Source of the DNA: Chitinophagaceae bacterium
GTDB taxonomy: Bacteria > Bacteroidota > Bacteroidia > Cytophagales > Cytophagaceae
Assembly (NCBI GenBank): GCA_028288365.1
Contig: JAQBNU010000094.1
Coordinates: 51,578-115,577 of the forward strand
DNA length: 64,000 nt
Reading direction: 5' to 3'
A program made the translations under genes and the position numbers. Shown here in pieces: positions 44,591-52,820 of the stretch (position 1 is the first letter of the stretch; each line of letters starts with the position of its first letter). The notes under the pieces are model-generated. The model ran no database searches, was not told the origin of the DNA, and worked only from the letters and a program-made list of their open reading frames with translations.

Positions 44591-45223
44591 TTAATTGCTC
44601 TCGTACTTACTACTGTCTAAGCCTTCGAGGTAAGAGACTTTCCATTGCCCGTTTTCCTTTTGTAGTTTTACGTGGTATTTAAAACCTGATTCATATTCTT
44701 TGCTGCTCCATGTCCAATACAAAGAGGCGTTGTTGTCTTTTATCACGAGGTCTTTGATAATTAAAGAATTCCAGTATTCATTAGGGAAGTCCTGGCAATT
44801 GCACCAGAGATCAGCATCTGCATAGGGAGGTATGTCTCCCAACATATACTTATCTTTTTTTAATTCCTGATCAACCTTTTGGGCAAGAGAACGGTATTCC
44901 TCAAAAAATGCCGGTGCAAAATAATTGAGTGCTTTCCATCGGTTGATTTTCTTTGTCAAGGCAAGCGTATCTATACCTGTGTAAATAGAATCTTTCTCAT
45001 GCAAATCGAAATAGGCTTGATTGTATTCTTTTGTCTCATACCAATTGTATACTTCCCGAAGCAACTGTGCAATGTTTGCTTTATCTGTGCTGTCGTTGGC
45101 TATCAGGGCATGCTCAGTGTATGTACTGTCTTTAGCATCTATTTGTGTAGAGTCAGAAGAGTGAGTGCAGTGGATGAAGAACAATAAACAAAGACAAGAC
45201 GAAAGAACAGAAACAGATTTCAT
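44591..45223 (-). CDS. Secreted protein of unknown function (possibly DUF3828-like)
   Basis: About 210 residues from the ATG at 45223 (an ATG at 45232 adds three residues). The hydrophobic leader has Cys residues (FIHCTHSSDS), so a lipoprotein is possible though the lipobox is poor. The mature part opens with LLREVYNWYETKEYNQAYFD, includes a DADLWCNCQDFP segment and ends with KLQKENGQWKVSYLEGLDS, which resembles DUF3828-type small periplasmic proteins. No catalytic motif is visible. It is followed upstream, on the same strand, by the large SprB-repeat gene beyond a terminator. Confidence 0.6.
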   Translation of the reverse strand: MKSVSVLSSCLCLLFFIHCTHSSDSTQIDAKDSTYTEHALIANDSTDKANIAQLLREVYNWYETKEYNQAYFDLHEKDSIYTGIDTLALTKKINRWKALNYFAPAFFEEYRSLAQKVDQELKKDKYMLGDIPPYADADLWCNCQDFPNEYWNSLIIKDLVIKDNNASLYWTWSSKEYESGFKYHVKLQKENGQWKVSYLEGLDSSKYESN

Positions 45224-45254
45224 GGTGATCATTTTACATGGTTAATATAGCAAT

Positions 45255-45292
45255 AAAAAAGCCTTTGCCGAATCATCAGCAAAGGCTTTTTA
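45255..45292 (-). terminator. Terminator after the SprB-repeat gene
   Basis: aaaaaagcctttgc (45255-45268) pairs perfectly with gcaaaggcttttta's first arm (45279-45292). It lies 16 bases beyond the stop of the gene at 45308 on the minus strand and ends in T-rich sequence on that strand. Confidence 0.85.
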
Positions 45293-45307
45293 TTTTATGG
45301 AATAAAC

Positions 45308-47974
45308 TTATCGCGACAGCATCAAGTTTCTGGTATATGACTTTGTGCCTACCACTAATTTTACCACATACAATCCATTTGGAAGATTGAGCGAAGCAAG
45401 ACTCAATTGGGCTGTATTTATGCCTGCTGTAGCCTGAAGGTTTTCAGCTAAAGGCATTTCCTGTCCGGCTGCAGAATACAGTTGGATAGAATAAGCACTT
45501 TCTTCCAATGCATTGAAGCGTATGGAGAATTGATTGTTACTCGGATTAGGATACAAAGCTACATCGTTTGATGTTTGATCTGCACTTACAGAAGCTGTAG
45601 TACGAGCGGTTGTATTCAACACCTGATTGGTAGCTACTGGTGTATTGTAATCAAAGTAGATGTTTGCTGAATTATGAATTTGTGTTTCAGGAGCAAGACC
45701 TGTTTTTCTTTTGATCTTGTAGATCAGGTAGCCATGACTTTGAGGTTCGTTGTGATTGCTATCTGGTAAATTGATGTTGCGGAAATCAAACGTCAATTTA
45801 CCATTTTTCAAAGAAGGTGCACAGTTGTGACTGGAGTTAAGCAGTACAAAGGTAGAAGCATCCAGGTTATCGTCCAGGTCATTTGTTACCTGAATGTTGT
45901 AGGCTTCTGCAGTTCCTGTATTTTGAAAATCTATTTTGTATGCCAACTCATCCTCAGACTCGGTGATGTATCCTTCTGCTCCTGTGCCTTGCGGAGATAC
46001 CTGCATCTCGTTTGGATCATAAGAGTTTTGCACATAAGTACTACAAGAAGAAGTATTGTTGCTAAGGTTCATGTCTGTTTGTGTAGAAGAGATGGTTGCT
46101 TCACCGGAAACAACTGTTCCTAAAGTGACATCGATCGGAACATACATAGACAGATAGATGATTCCTGATTCTAACGATTGCAGATCGGAGTAGTTCCAGG
46201 TTGCTTTGCGAAGACCACTATCGTAGCTGGATAATACAGGAGAAGAATACTCGATCTCCCAACCTTCAGATATGGTGAATTCGATGGTGCCTGATTCCGT
46301 TTGTGTCCCTACGTTTGTATAAAAAAGGTAAGCACTGTGAGCATAGCCTGGTCTTTGAGAACCGGTATAGGCAGAGACTGTTACATCAGATGCAATGGTG
46401 GCAGGTATCAAACCAAAATTCTGTTGCGTAAAGACCTGACCATTGCTTGTCGCGTTGATCGATAAGTTGGCAGAAGAAGCAGGAGAGATTTGCCAGTTTG
46501 CAGGAATGACCACTGAAAGTACGTACTGATCAGCCGGAGCAATCAACGTATAATAACCATTGTCGTAAGGAGCAGTGAGGGTTTGGTAACTGCTGCTTGT
46601 AGCAGATACTGTAGTATAGATTCCTTGTTCGCCGTTGTCACGGATACCGTTTTCGTTGACATCAAAATATACACTACCTGAAATGTAAACTTGACAAACA
46701 CTGTCTTGCGGAATGTATGCACCGGAACCAAGTTCACAACCATTGGCGTCTGTTACTTCTAAATAGTAACCACCAAAAGGAGCCGTGATCGTTGCTGTAG
46801 TAGCACCATTTCCCCAGCTGTAGGTATAAGGTTCCAGACCATTAGTAACATTTGCCGTGATCGATCCGTTTGTGCTGCATGCCACGTTATTGACGGTGTA
46901 TGATACATTCAAAGGAGAAGTTTTGGTTACGTACAAGTTAGCGGTAGCCGTACAACCGTTATCATCTTTAACGATGACATTGTATGGTGTATTTCCCAAT
47001 AAATTGTTAAGAGCTGCTGTAGTCTCACCGTTGCTCCAGGCATAGGTATAAGGTGCTGTTCCGCCAGAAGGAGTAATGCTGATCGATCCATCGGCTTGTA
47101 AACAGGTGGCTTCGGTTTGTGTGACCTGCAAGGCAAAAGCGTTGATGCCATGGTTCATGTATAATGTATCTTGTTGTGAGCAACCTGTTGAGTTGGTCAC
47201 TACGACCTGGTAATAACCGTCGTTGCTGATGGTGGCTGTGGCTGTGGTTTGTATGGGAATAGTATTCCAGCTGTAGCTGTAGGTATCCGTTGGACCCGTT
47301 ACCGATACCGTAGCCGTGGCTGGTGTGTTGCAACCAAAAGGTGTGGTGGTAAGGTTTAGACTGAAATCAAAAGAAGGATGAACCGTCATGGAATCTACAC
47401 TGTTGAAAACACAACCGTTGGCATCAGTAATCGCTAAGGTAGCCGTTTGATTGGCAGAAAGAGCGAAGGAAGAAGTTGTAGTTCCGTTGTTCCAATGATA
47501 AGTATAGGGCGCTATTCCTCCTGATGGTGTTGCGGTAATGGATCCATTCAATCCGTGACAATCTCCTTGCACGAAAGTCAGTGCTGCTTCAAATACTGCG
47601 TCTACTTTGGCGTACTCGTTTTCACTGAAGGAAGAATTATTTCCACTGGAGCCATAAACCATATACCCTCCGTTTTTTAGGTTGGTGAAGGTATAGGTGT
47701 TTTGACTGATTGGCCCAATCACAGTTGGATTCGCATAGTAATTGTAATCCGAGGCATTGATGGATTGGCCGTCGTAATTAGATACCCTGCTACCGGTAAA
47801 GAGGTAGTAATAATACGGTCCGGCACCTTGGTTCAATGTAACGGTAAGTGTACCGTTGTTTTGGCAGCTACTCGTGGTAGTCACGGAAGCAATCAGCGGT
47901 TGAGCCTGACTGGAAAAAGCGGTGAGAAGGATTAAAAGAATTCCGGGAAGGAATTGTGCGTACGTTCGTTTCAT
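45308..47974 (-). CDS. SprB-repeat surface protein with T9SS tail
   Basis: An 888-residue secreted protein. After the signal peptide (ends SSQAQ) come about five SprB-type repeats (each with NGSI/GSI, TPSGGxAPYTYxW-NG and TA-x-x-L/I), as in the gliding adhesin SprB of Flavobacteria. Around residues 425-520 lies an SdrD-like B domain (VYFDVNENGIRDNGEQG). Residues 650-785 form the domain starting DPNEMQVSPQG and ending NIYFDYNTPV, common before sorting signals. Residues 800-888 form the T9SS type A tail (YPNPSNNQFSIRF, PNGLYVVKL). Probably a surface adhesin; it is far shorter than SprB itself. Confidence 0.88.
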   Translation of the reverse strand: MKRTYAQFLPGILLILLTAFSSQAQPLIASVTTTSSCQNNGTLTVTLNQGAGPYYYYLFTGSRVSNYDGQSINASDYNYYANPTVIGPISQNTYTFTNLKNGGYMVYGSSGNNSSFSENEYAKVDAVFEAALTFVQGDCHGLNGSITATPSGGIAPYTYHWNNGTTTSSFALSANQTATLAITDANGCVFNSVDSMTVHPSFDFSLNLTTTPFGCNTPATATVSVTGPTDTYSYSWNTIPIQTTATATISNDGYYQVVVTNSTGCSQQDTLYMNHGINAFALQVTQTEATCLQADGSISITPSGGTAPYTYAWSNGETTAALNNLLGNTPYNVIVKDDNGCTATANLYVTKTSPLNVSYTVNNVACSTNGSITANVTNGLEPYTYSWGNGATTATITAPFGGYYLEVTDANGCELGSGAYIPQDSVCQVYISGSVYFDVNENGIRDNGEQGIYTTVSATSSSYQTLTAPYDNGYYTLIAPADQYVLSVVIPANWQISPASSANLSINATSNGQVFTQQNFGLIPATIASDVTVSAYTGSQRPGYAHSAYLFYTNVGTQTESGTIEFTISEGWEIEYSSPVLSSYDSGLRKATWNYSDLQSLESGIIYLSMYVPIDVTLGTVVSGEATISSTQTDMNLSNNTSSCSTYVQNSYDPNEMQVSPQGTGAEGYITESEDELAYKIDFQNTGTAEAYNIQVTNDLDDNLDASTFVLLNSSHNCAPSLKNGKLTFDFRNINLPDSNHNEPQSHGYLIYKIKRKTGLAPETQIHNSANIYFDYNTPVATNQVLNTTARTTASVSADQTSNDVALYPNPSNNQFSIRFNALEESAYSIQLYSAAGQEMPLAENLQATAGINTAQLSLASLNLPNGLYVVKLVVGTKSYTRNLMLSR

Positions 47975-48407
47975 AGGGTTACAAGTTGATTTCTTAGAAG
48001 ACAGGCATGGGAGGGAATATGCTGCTCACTGTTTGAAAAATAATGAAAAAATGCTGAATGAGTGATTTGATCAGTTACTGATCAGGAAGGGTGGACTGCT
48101 TACATTTGTTTTGGAAAATAGAATAGGGATGTGTCCCTTGTTTTTCTAGTTAAGATAATAGTCTGAAATGTGACATAGGCCCTGAATCATTTCATAATCC
48201 CAATGTGAGCAATAAAGCCTCGTAAAATTGAGATTGAAAACTACAAAACCTCTTTTCAACTCAATGCTCACTCTTCTTCATGCTGGTACGATTCGTTACA
48301 TGCATGAGTACAAGCGCTCATTATATAGATGACGTGCTTTTGTAAGGGTAAGGCTTTAAAGGTTGAATGCCTTCACTTTTATTTCGTAATTATTAAAATC
48401 CGAAATC
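47975..48407. other. Intergenic region between divergent surface-protein genes
   Basis: About 430 bases. It holds the promoters of the SprB-repeat gene (minus) and of the ice-binding-domain gene (plus). Within it, 48205-48271 can fold as an imperfect hairpin (gtgagca with tgctcac, plus attgagattgaaaa with ttttcaactcaat). I see no protein or RNA gene. Confidence 0.45.
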
Positions 48408-48488
48408 ATGATAGAACTCAACAGTAGTGCTCTCTTTAAGATTGCAGGCGACAAAAATATCCTGTCAAACTCACTTAAAGATAAGAGA

Positions 48489-49595
48489 ATGGAAATTAAG
48501 TCTACTTTATTTAAAATAGGAAAACTACCAACGAGAATTAAATTACTGGCATTGTGTTCCGTTTTAATGATAGCCGGTTGCAAAAATAAAAACAGCGATC
48601 CGAGTCCGCAATCCACCGTACCTACAGTGACTGCTACAAGTCCGGCCAATCTGGCCACCGGTGTATCTCGAAATACAGCCATCAGTATTTCTTTTAATGA
48701 AGCGATGAATCCTTCCACTGTTAATTCTTCCACCGTTACGTTGATGCTGGGTAATACAGCAATTTCTGGTGTGGTAAGTTATTCAGGAACAACAGCTGTT
48801 TTCACGCCGTCTAGTATCCTCACTGCATTAAGCACTTATACGGTGAACGTCACCACTGGTATCAAAGACCTCTCCGGTACGGCACTTGCAGCTAATGTCT
48901 CTAAGAGCTTTACAACAGGAAGTAATGCTTCCGGTTTAACAGCCGTAAATTTAGGAGCCGCTATTAATTATGTGATCCTGGCTAAGTCTGCCATCACGAA
49001 TAATCCGACTTCCCATATTACAGGTGATCTGGGTTTAAGCCCAGCTGCAACATCGTACATCACAGGATTCTCACTGACAAATGCTACGGGATACGCCACC
49101 TCTAGTCAAGTGACAGGAAAGATATATGCAGCTGATATGGCACCTCCGACTCCGATAACACTCACTACTTCAGTTAACAATATGGTTACAGCCTACAACG
49201 ATGCTGCAGGACGTAAGATACCAGAGTTTGTAGAATTAGGAACAGGAAATATCGGCGGACAAACACTTGCGCCGGGTTTGTATAAATGGACAAGCAATGT
49301 GACCGTACCTTCTAGTATTGTTATTTCCGGAGGACCGAATGACGTTTGGATTTTCCAAATTTCGGGAAACCTTTCCATGAGTACCGCAGTGAACATGACA
49401 CTCAGCGGAGGTGCACAAGCCAAGAATATTTTCTGGCAGGTAGCAGGGCAGGCCACTATTGGTATAGCGGCCCACTTCGAAGGTGTGATACTGTCTATGA
49501 CTGGTATTACATTTATGACTGGTGCATCCATGAATGGAAGAGCCTTGGCACAAACAGCAGTTATTTTGGATAACAATACCATCACACAACCTTAG
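48489..49595 (+). CDS. Ice-binding-domain (DUF3494) lipoprotein with Ig-like domain
   Basis: A 368-residue lipoprotein; the ATG at 48489 gives a leader ending LMIAGC, while the earlier in-frame ATG at 48408 would bury it. Residues about 42-140 form a SbsA/Big_5 Ig-like domain (TSPANLATGVSRNTAISISF, FTPSSILTALSTYTVNV). The rest is a DUF3494 ice-binding-like beta-helix: NYVILAKSAITNNPTSHITG, LGTGNIGGQTLAPGLYKW, VWIFQISGNLS, NIFWQVAGQATIG and GRALAQTAVILDNN. Family members bind ice or act as adhesins, often in cold-living bacteria. It is anchored to the membrane, so an ice- or surface-adhesion role is likely. It ends in a terminator. Confidence 0.9.
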   Translation: MEIKSTLFKIGKLPTRIKLLALCSVLMIAGCKNKNSDPSPQSTVPTVTATSPANLATGVSRNTAISISFNEAMNPSTVNSSTVTLMLGNTAISGVVSYSGTTAVFTPSSILTALSTYTVNVTTGIKDLSGTALAANVSKSFTTGSNASGLTAVNLGAAINYVILAKSAITNNPTSHITGDLGLSPAATSYITGFSLTNATGYATSSQVTGKIYAADMAPPTPITLTTSVNNMVTAYNDAAGRKIPEFVELGTGNIGGQTLAPGLYKWTSNVTVPSSIVISGGPNDVWIFQISGNLSMSTAVNMTLSGGAQAKNIFWQVAGQATIGIAAHFEGVILSMTGITFMTGASMNGRALAQTAVILDNNTITQP

Positions 49596-49603
49596 TCAAT
49601 AAT

Positions 49604-49653
49604 CATGACCTGTGCGATGGTTCCTAAAGAACTATCGCACAGGTCATATTTTT
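49604..49653 (+). terminator. Terminator after the ice-binding-domain gene
   Basis: atgacctgtgcgat (from 49604) pairs with atcgcacaggtcat (ending 49647) and is followed by ATTTTT. It lies 8 bases after the stop codon. Confidence 0.85.
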
Positions 49654-49698
49654 AGGAATGATAAAATTTGAATCACGATAATAATACCCAACAAAATA

Positions 49699-50115
49699 TC
49701 AGATCAGAATATATTTCGATACTTCGTAATACATATCCTCCAGTTCATTTCCTTCGTACAACATGTTGCCAAAAATACCGGTTGCGAACATTTCGCGTTT
49801 GAAGATCTGATCTTTATCAGCGATGAATGTTTCGATCTCCTGTATATTCCATGACTTGCCGCTTTCCTCCAAGACTTTTTCTTGCACCTGTGAAGCAATG
49901 GCTTTTTTATCTTTGCGCGAAGCTAGGTCAATGATAATTTTTAATAAAACTTTATCTGTAACGAATGGATGCTCTTTAGAGAAGGACCCGTAATCAAATC
50001 TCTTTTTCGCGCTATTGGTAATCGCTTGCCAGATGATGTCGTTGCTGAGTTCTATGTTTTGTAAGATCAGTAGAATAGAGACCTTGCTAATATAACGCAT
50101 AACACCATCTGTCAC
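49699..50115 (-). CDS. Conserved-looking protein of unknown function
   Basis: A 138-residue protein without signal peptide or clear membrane helix; the second Met (MRYISKV, 15 bases in) is an equally good start. It is mixed helical, with KKRFDYGSFSKEHPF, LLKIIIDLASRKDKKAIASQVQEKVLEE and a Tyr-rich end (DMYYEVSKYILI). I do not recognise a family. It lies between the ice-binding-domain gene, facing it, and the TonB-type receptor gene 40 bp away on the same strand. Confidence 0.55.
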   Translation of the reverse strand: MTDGVMRYISKVSILLILQNIELSNDIIWQAITNSAKKRFDYGSFSKEHPFVTDKVLLKIIIDLASRKDKKAIASQVQEKVLEESGKSWNIQEIETFIADKDQIFKREMFATGIFGNMLYEGNELEDMYYEVSKYILI

Positions 50116-50154
50116 AAGTTATCACATCGCTGCACATACCATACAACGAAATTT

Positions 50155-52614
50155 TTAAAACTCTTTTTCTCCAAATTCGCTGGTAGGCAGTTTTATTTTT
50201 TTGTTTTGCTGGTTGATATTGAAACTTAAATTTAAAAGCAAGATGTCTTTTTCCTGGATGTAATTGGTAGTGGTATAAAAATTACTACCTGATGTGGTGA
50301 TGCGTTGTTCATTACTTGGTATAATGCCTAGTCCAATGTTTTGCCATTGAAAGACGGCCGTTAGTTTTCCTTTAAGAAAACTTTTTTTCACAGAAGCAGT
50401 GGGAGTAATGAATCGTGAATCTTCTCCCTGAGCAGTGGGTCTGCGGGAAAGATAATTCAAACTGAATTGTACGCTGAATGTTTTGGTGACAGTAAAGGTA
50501 TGGTTGGTATTAATAGAGAAAGCAATAGCTTCGTTGTATACAGAAACTGTTTGATTGAACAGGGTTCCGGCGATTTTATAATCGTATACATTTCCTCCTA
50601 AATAAATGCTCCACCATTTGATGGGTTTAAGATTCGTACCTGTCTCTAAACCCCAGAGTCTGGCATTACCTGCATTGGTATAGATGCGGTTGATGACTGT
50701 ATCGTTGTATACACTGTTCACTCTGTTGACCACATTTTTAATTTGTTGATTGTACAATGTTACGAATACAGAACCAATCGATAATTCTTTATTCAAGCCC
50801 AGTTCCGAAAGGTATACAAATTCTGGTTTGATCTGTGGGTCCCCCTGTTCAAGGGTTTCAGAGTGTTCTCTTTCCGGATAAGGGTTTAATTCGTTACTGG
50901 TAGAACGTTGTACTCTGCTGCTGAAACCTCCTTTCAGTTTGAAACGCTTGGGTAAGGCATAGCTTAGGTTTGCTGAAGGGAACAGATTCGAAAGTTGAAG
51001 TTGAAAAGGTTGTGCTTGCTGGTTGGCGCTGAATGTACGATTGGAATATTCATAACGTAAGCCTCCGGAGTATTCTAGTTTTCCTGATTTACCTGAGTAC
51101 TGAGTATACAACCCGTGTATGTATTGATCTATTTCAATATCCGCACTAAATTCCGGCACGGTTTGAAAAGTACCTGTGCCCAATATCGCATTCTGATAAA
51201 GGAAGGTACCGGTCTGTTTTTGATAACGGATTTGATAACCGCTTTCTAATTTTCCAGGTCCAATGGCTATGGTATAATCTATCTTACCTCTTATACCACT
51301 CAATGGACTTCTTCCCGTGTTCAATACGTAGTCTAAGGTGTCTGTATGATTTTCTAAATGACTGTTGAGGTTCTTCGTATAACCGTCCAGTAGTGCATAT
51401 TCATAAAGACCAGATACTGTCAAGGAAGATTTATTTTGAAACGTATGCGTATAGTCTAAATTGACCAATGAGAAATCTCCTTGTTTTTTTACCAGGTTGG
51501 AATTGAAATAGTTTGCACGACCGATCAATTGTCCTGTTGTCGCGTCGGTCTTGGTGTTGTCGTAAGTAATGTCTGCACGCCTGTATTGTCGCCGCTGACC
51601 TACATAGAATCCGGCTGTGAAGGTATTGTTTTTATCCGCACTGTATATAACAGATGCTCTGACGGCATAATTTCTTCTTTGGAAACTGCGCTCTCCATCA
51701 GATGGGAAAGAGGTATAGCGGTTTTGGTATGTCGTATGAACATCTCCAACTCTTCGTCCTGATATATCGTTTTCCTGGTAACTTCCACCCAGGCTTATGT
51801 CCCATTTTTTTTTCTTATAATTCAGGCTGGCATCCGCACTGTAACGGTGAGGGTTTTCCTTGTTGTGATAGGTGTCTACACTGGGTAATCCATACTGTGC
51901 ATTGAGGATAATAGATAAACCATCGGTAGCTCCTTTTTTTGTAGTGATGTTGATGATGCCTGCTTTTCCATCGGCATCGTATTTGGCTGAAGGAGCCGTG
52001 ATGATTTCAATGTGCTCTATTGCATTGGCAGGAAGTTGACTCAGCACCGTTGTAGCATCTGTCAACACAGGCTTACCATTGATCAATACTAAAAAACCGG
52101 TAGAACCTCTTAATCGAATTTCACCTTCTGAATTGACCGTGATAGAAGGCATGTTTTTGATGACATCAATGGCATTGCCACCTTTAGCAGACTGAAATTG
52201 ATCTACCTGATATACTTGCTTGTCAAACTTGTTATACTGCTCACGTTGTTGTCCACTGACTACGACTTCATTTAAGGTGTCCTGTTTTGGGGTGAGCAGA
52301 ATCCTTCCATAGTCAATGACAGATGTTTTAGTCAGTGAAATATTGTCCACTGTTTTAATGGGGTATCCAATGACTTCTATTTTTAGAAAATAATGACCGG
52401 GTTGAATGTCCCTAAAAGCAAAAGTTCCGGTGGAATCGGTCAGTTGACCATTGATTAGTTTTGCATTTTCTGTTTGGTATAGGGTAACGCTGGCATATTC
52501 TACTGGTCGTTCGAAAAGAGAATCGATCAGTTTCCCTTTGATATAGTTTTGACCATAGAGAGTAGAGGGGAAAAGTAAAAAAATGACAACGGCAGCAATG
52601 CACTTGTTCAACAT
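50155..52614 (-). CDS. TonB-dependent-receptor-like outer-membrane protein
   Basis: An 819-residue outer-membrane protein. After a signal peptide (ends TLYGQ) there is a carboxypeptidase-regulatory-like beta domain (KGKLIDSLFERPVEYASVTL, about 25-105), a plug domain (GNAIDVIKNMPSITVNSEG, IRLRGSTGFLVLINGKP, IEHIEIITAPSAKYDADGKAGIINI) and a long barrel of the OMP_b-brl_3 type. No SusD gene is next to it, so it is not part of a SusCD pair; such receptors may take up metals, peptides or other ligands, or act as surface barrels. No typical C-terminal TonB-protein signal can be assigned. Confidence 0.92.
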   Translation of the reverse strand: MLNKCIAAVVIFLLFPSTLYGQNYIKGKLIDSLFERPVEYASVTLYQTENAKLINGQLTDSTGTFAFRDIQPGHYFLKIEVIGYPIKTVDNISLTKTSVIDYGRILLTPKQDTLNEVVVSGQQREQYNKFDKQVYQVDQFQSAKGGNAIDVIKNMPSITVNSEGEIRLRGSTGFLVLINGKPVLTDATTVLSQLPANAIEHIEIITAPSAKYDADGKAGIINITTKKGATDGLSIILNAQYGLPSVDTYHNKENPHRYSADASLNYKKKKWDISLGGSYQENDISGRRVGDVHTTYQNRYTSFPSDGERSFQRRNYAVRASVIYSADKNNTFTAGFYVGQRRQYRRADITYDNTKTDATTGQLIGRANYFNSNLVKKQGDFSLVNLDYTHTFQNKSSLTVSGLYEYALLDGYTKNLNSHLENHTDTLDYVLNTGRSPLSGIRGKIDYTIAIGPGKLESGYQIRYQKQTGTFLYQNAILGTGTFQTVPEFSADIEIDQYIHGLYTQYSGKSGKLEYSGGLRYEYSNRTFSANQQAQPFQLQLSNLFPSANLSYALPKRFKLKGGFSSRVQRSTSNELNPYPEREHSETLEQGDPQIKPEFVYLSELGLNKELSIGSVFVTLYNQQIKNVVNRVNSVYNDTVINRIYTNAGNARLWGLETGTNLKPIKWWSIYLGGNVYDYKIAGTLFNQTVSVYNEAIAFSINTNHTFTVTKTFSVQFSLNYLSRRPTAQGEDSRFITPTASVKKSFLKGKLTAVFQWQNIGLGIIPSNEQRITTSGSNFYTTTNYIQEKDILLLNLSFNINQQNKKIKLPTSEFGEKEF

Positions 52615-52766
52615 GATTCTTTACAAAGCAGTGAAGCTTTTATTGTTTAGAGTAAATCTTTAGGCATTAAAAATAAGCATAGCTTGAACCTTCTACTATC
52701 TTCGTTTTAAAATCTTTCAGAACATACCACCATTTACAGTTGATGAGATGGGAATGAGGGGGATAT

Positions 52767-52807
52767 CATAAAAAAAGACTGCCTGTTTCGGGCAGTCTTT
52801 TTTTATG
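52767..52807 (-). terminator. Terminator after the giant surface-protein gene
   Basis: cataaaaaaagactgcc (52767-52783) pairs perfectly with 52791-52807 around a 7-base loop. It lies 13 bases beyond the stop of the minus-strand gene and has A/T tracts for both directions. Confidence 0.9.
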
Positions 52808-52820
52808 AATTATTTTGATA

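Noticed and set aside
48205..48271. Folded region considered as a tRNA or small RNA
   Set aside because: The stem is imperfect, no cloverleaf or anticodon arm can be drawn, and no promoter or terminator frames it.
50155..52614. SusC-type receptor as part of a sulfatase-linked glycan locus
   Set aside because: It is about 20 kb from the sulfatases, on the other strand, without SusD, and is of the OMP_b-brl_3 style.
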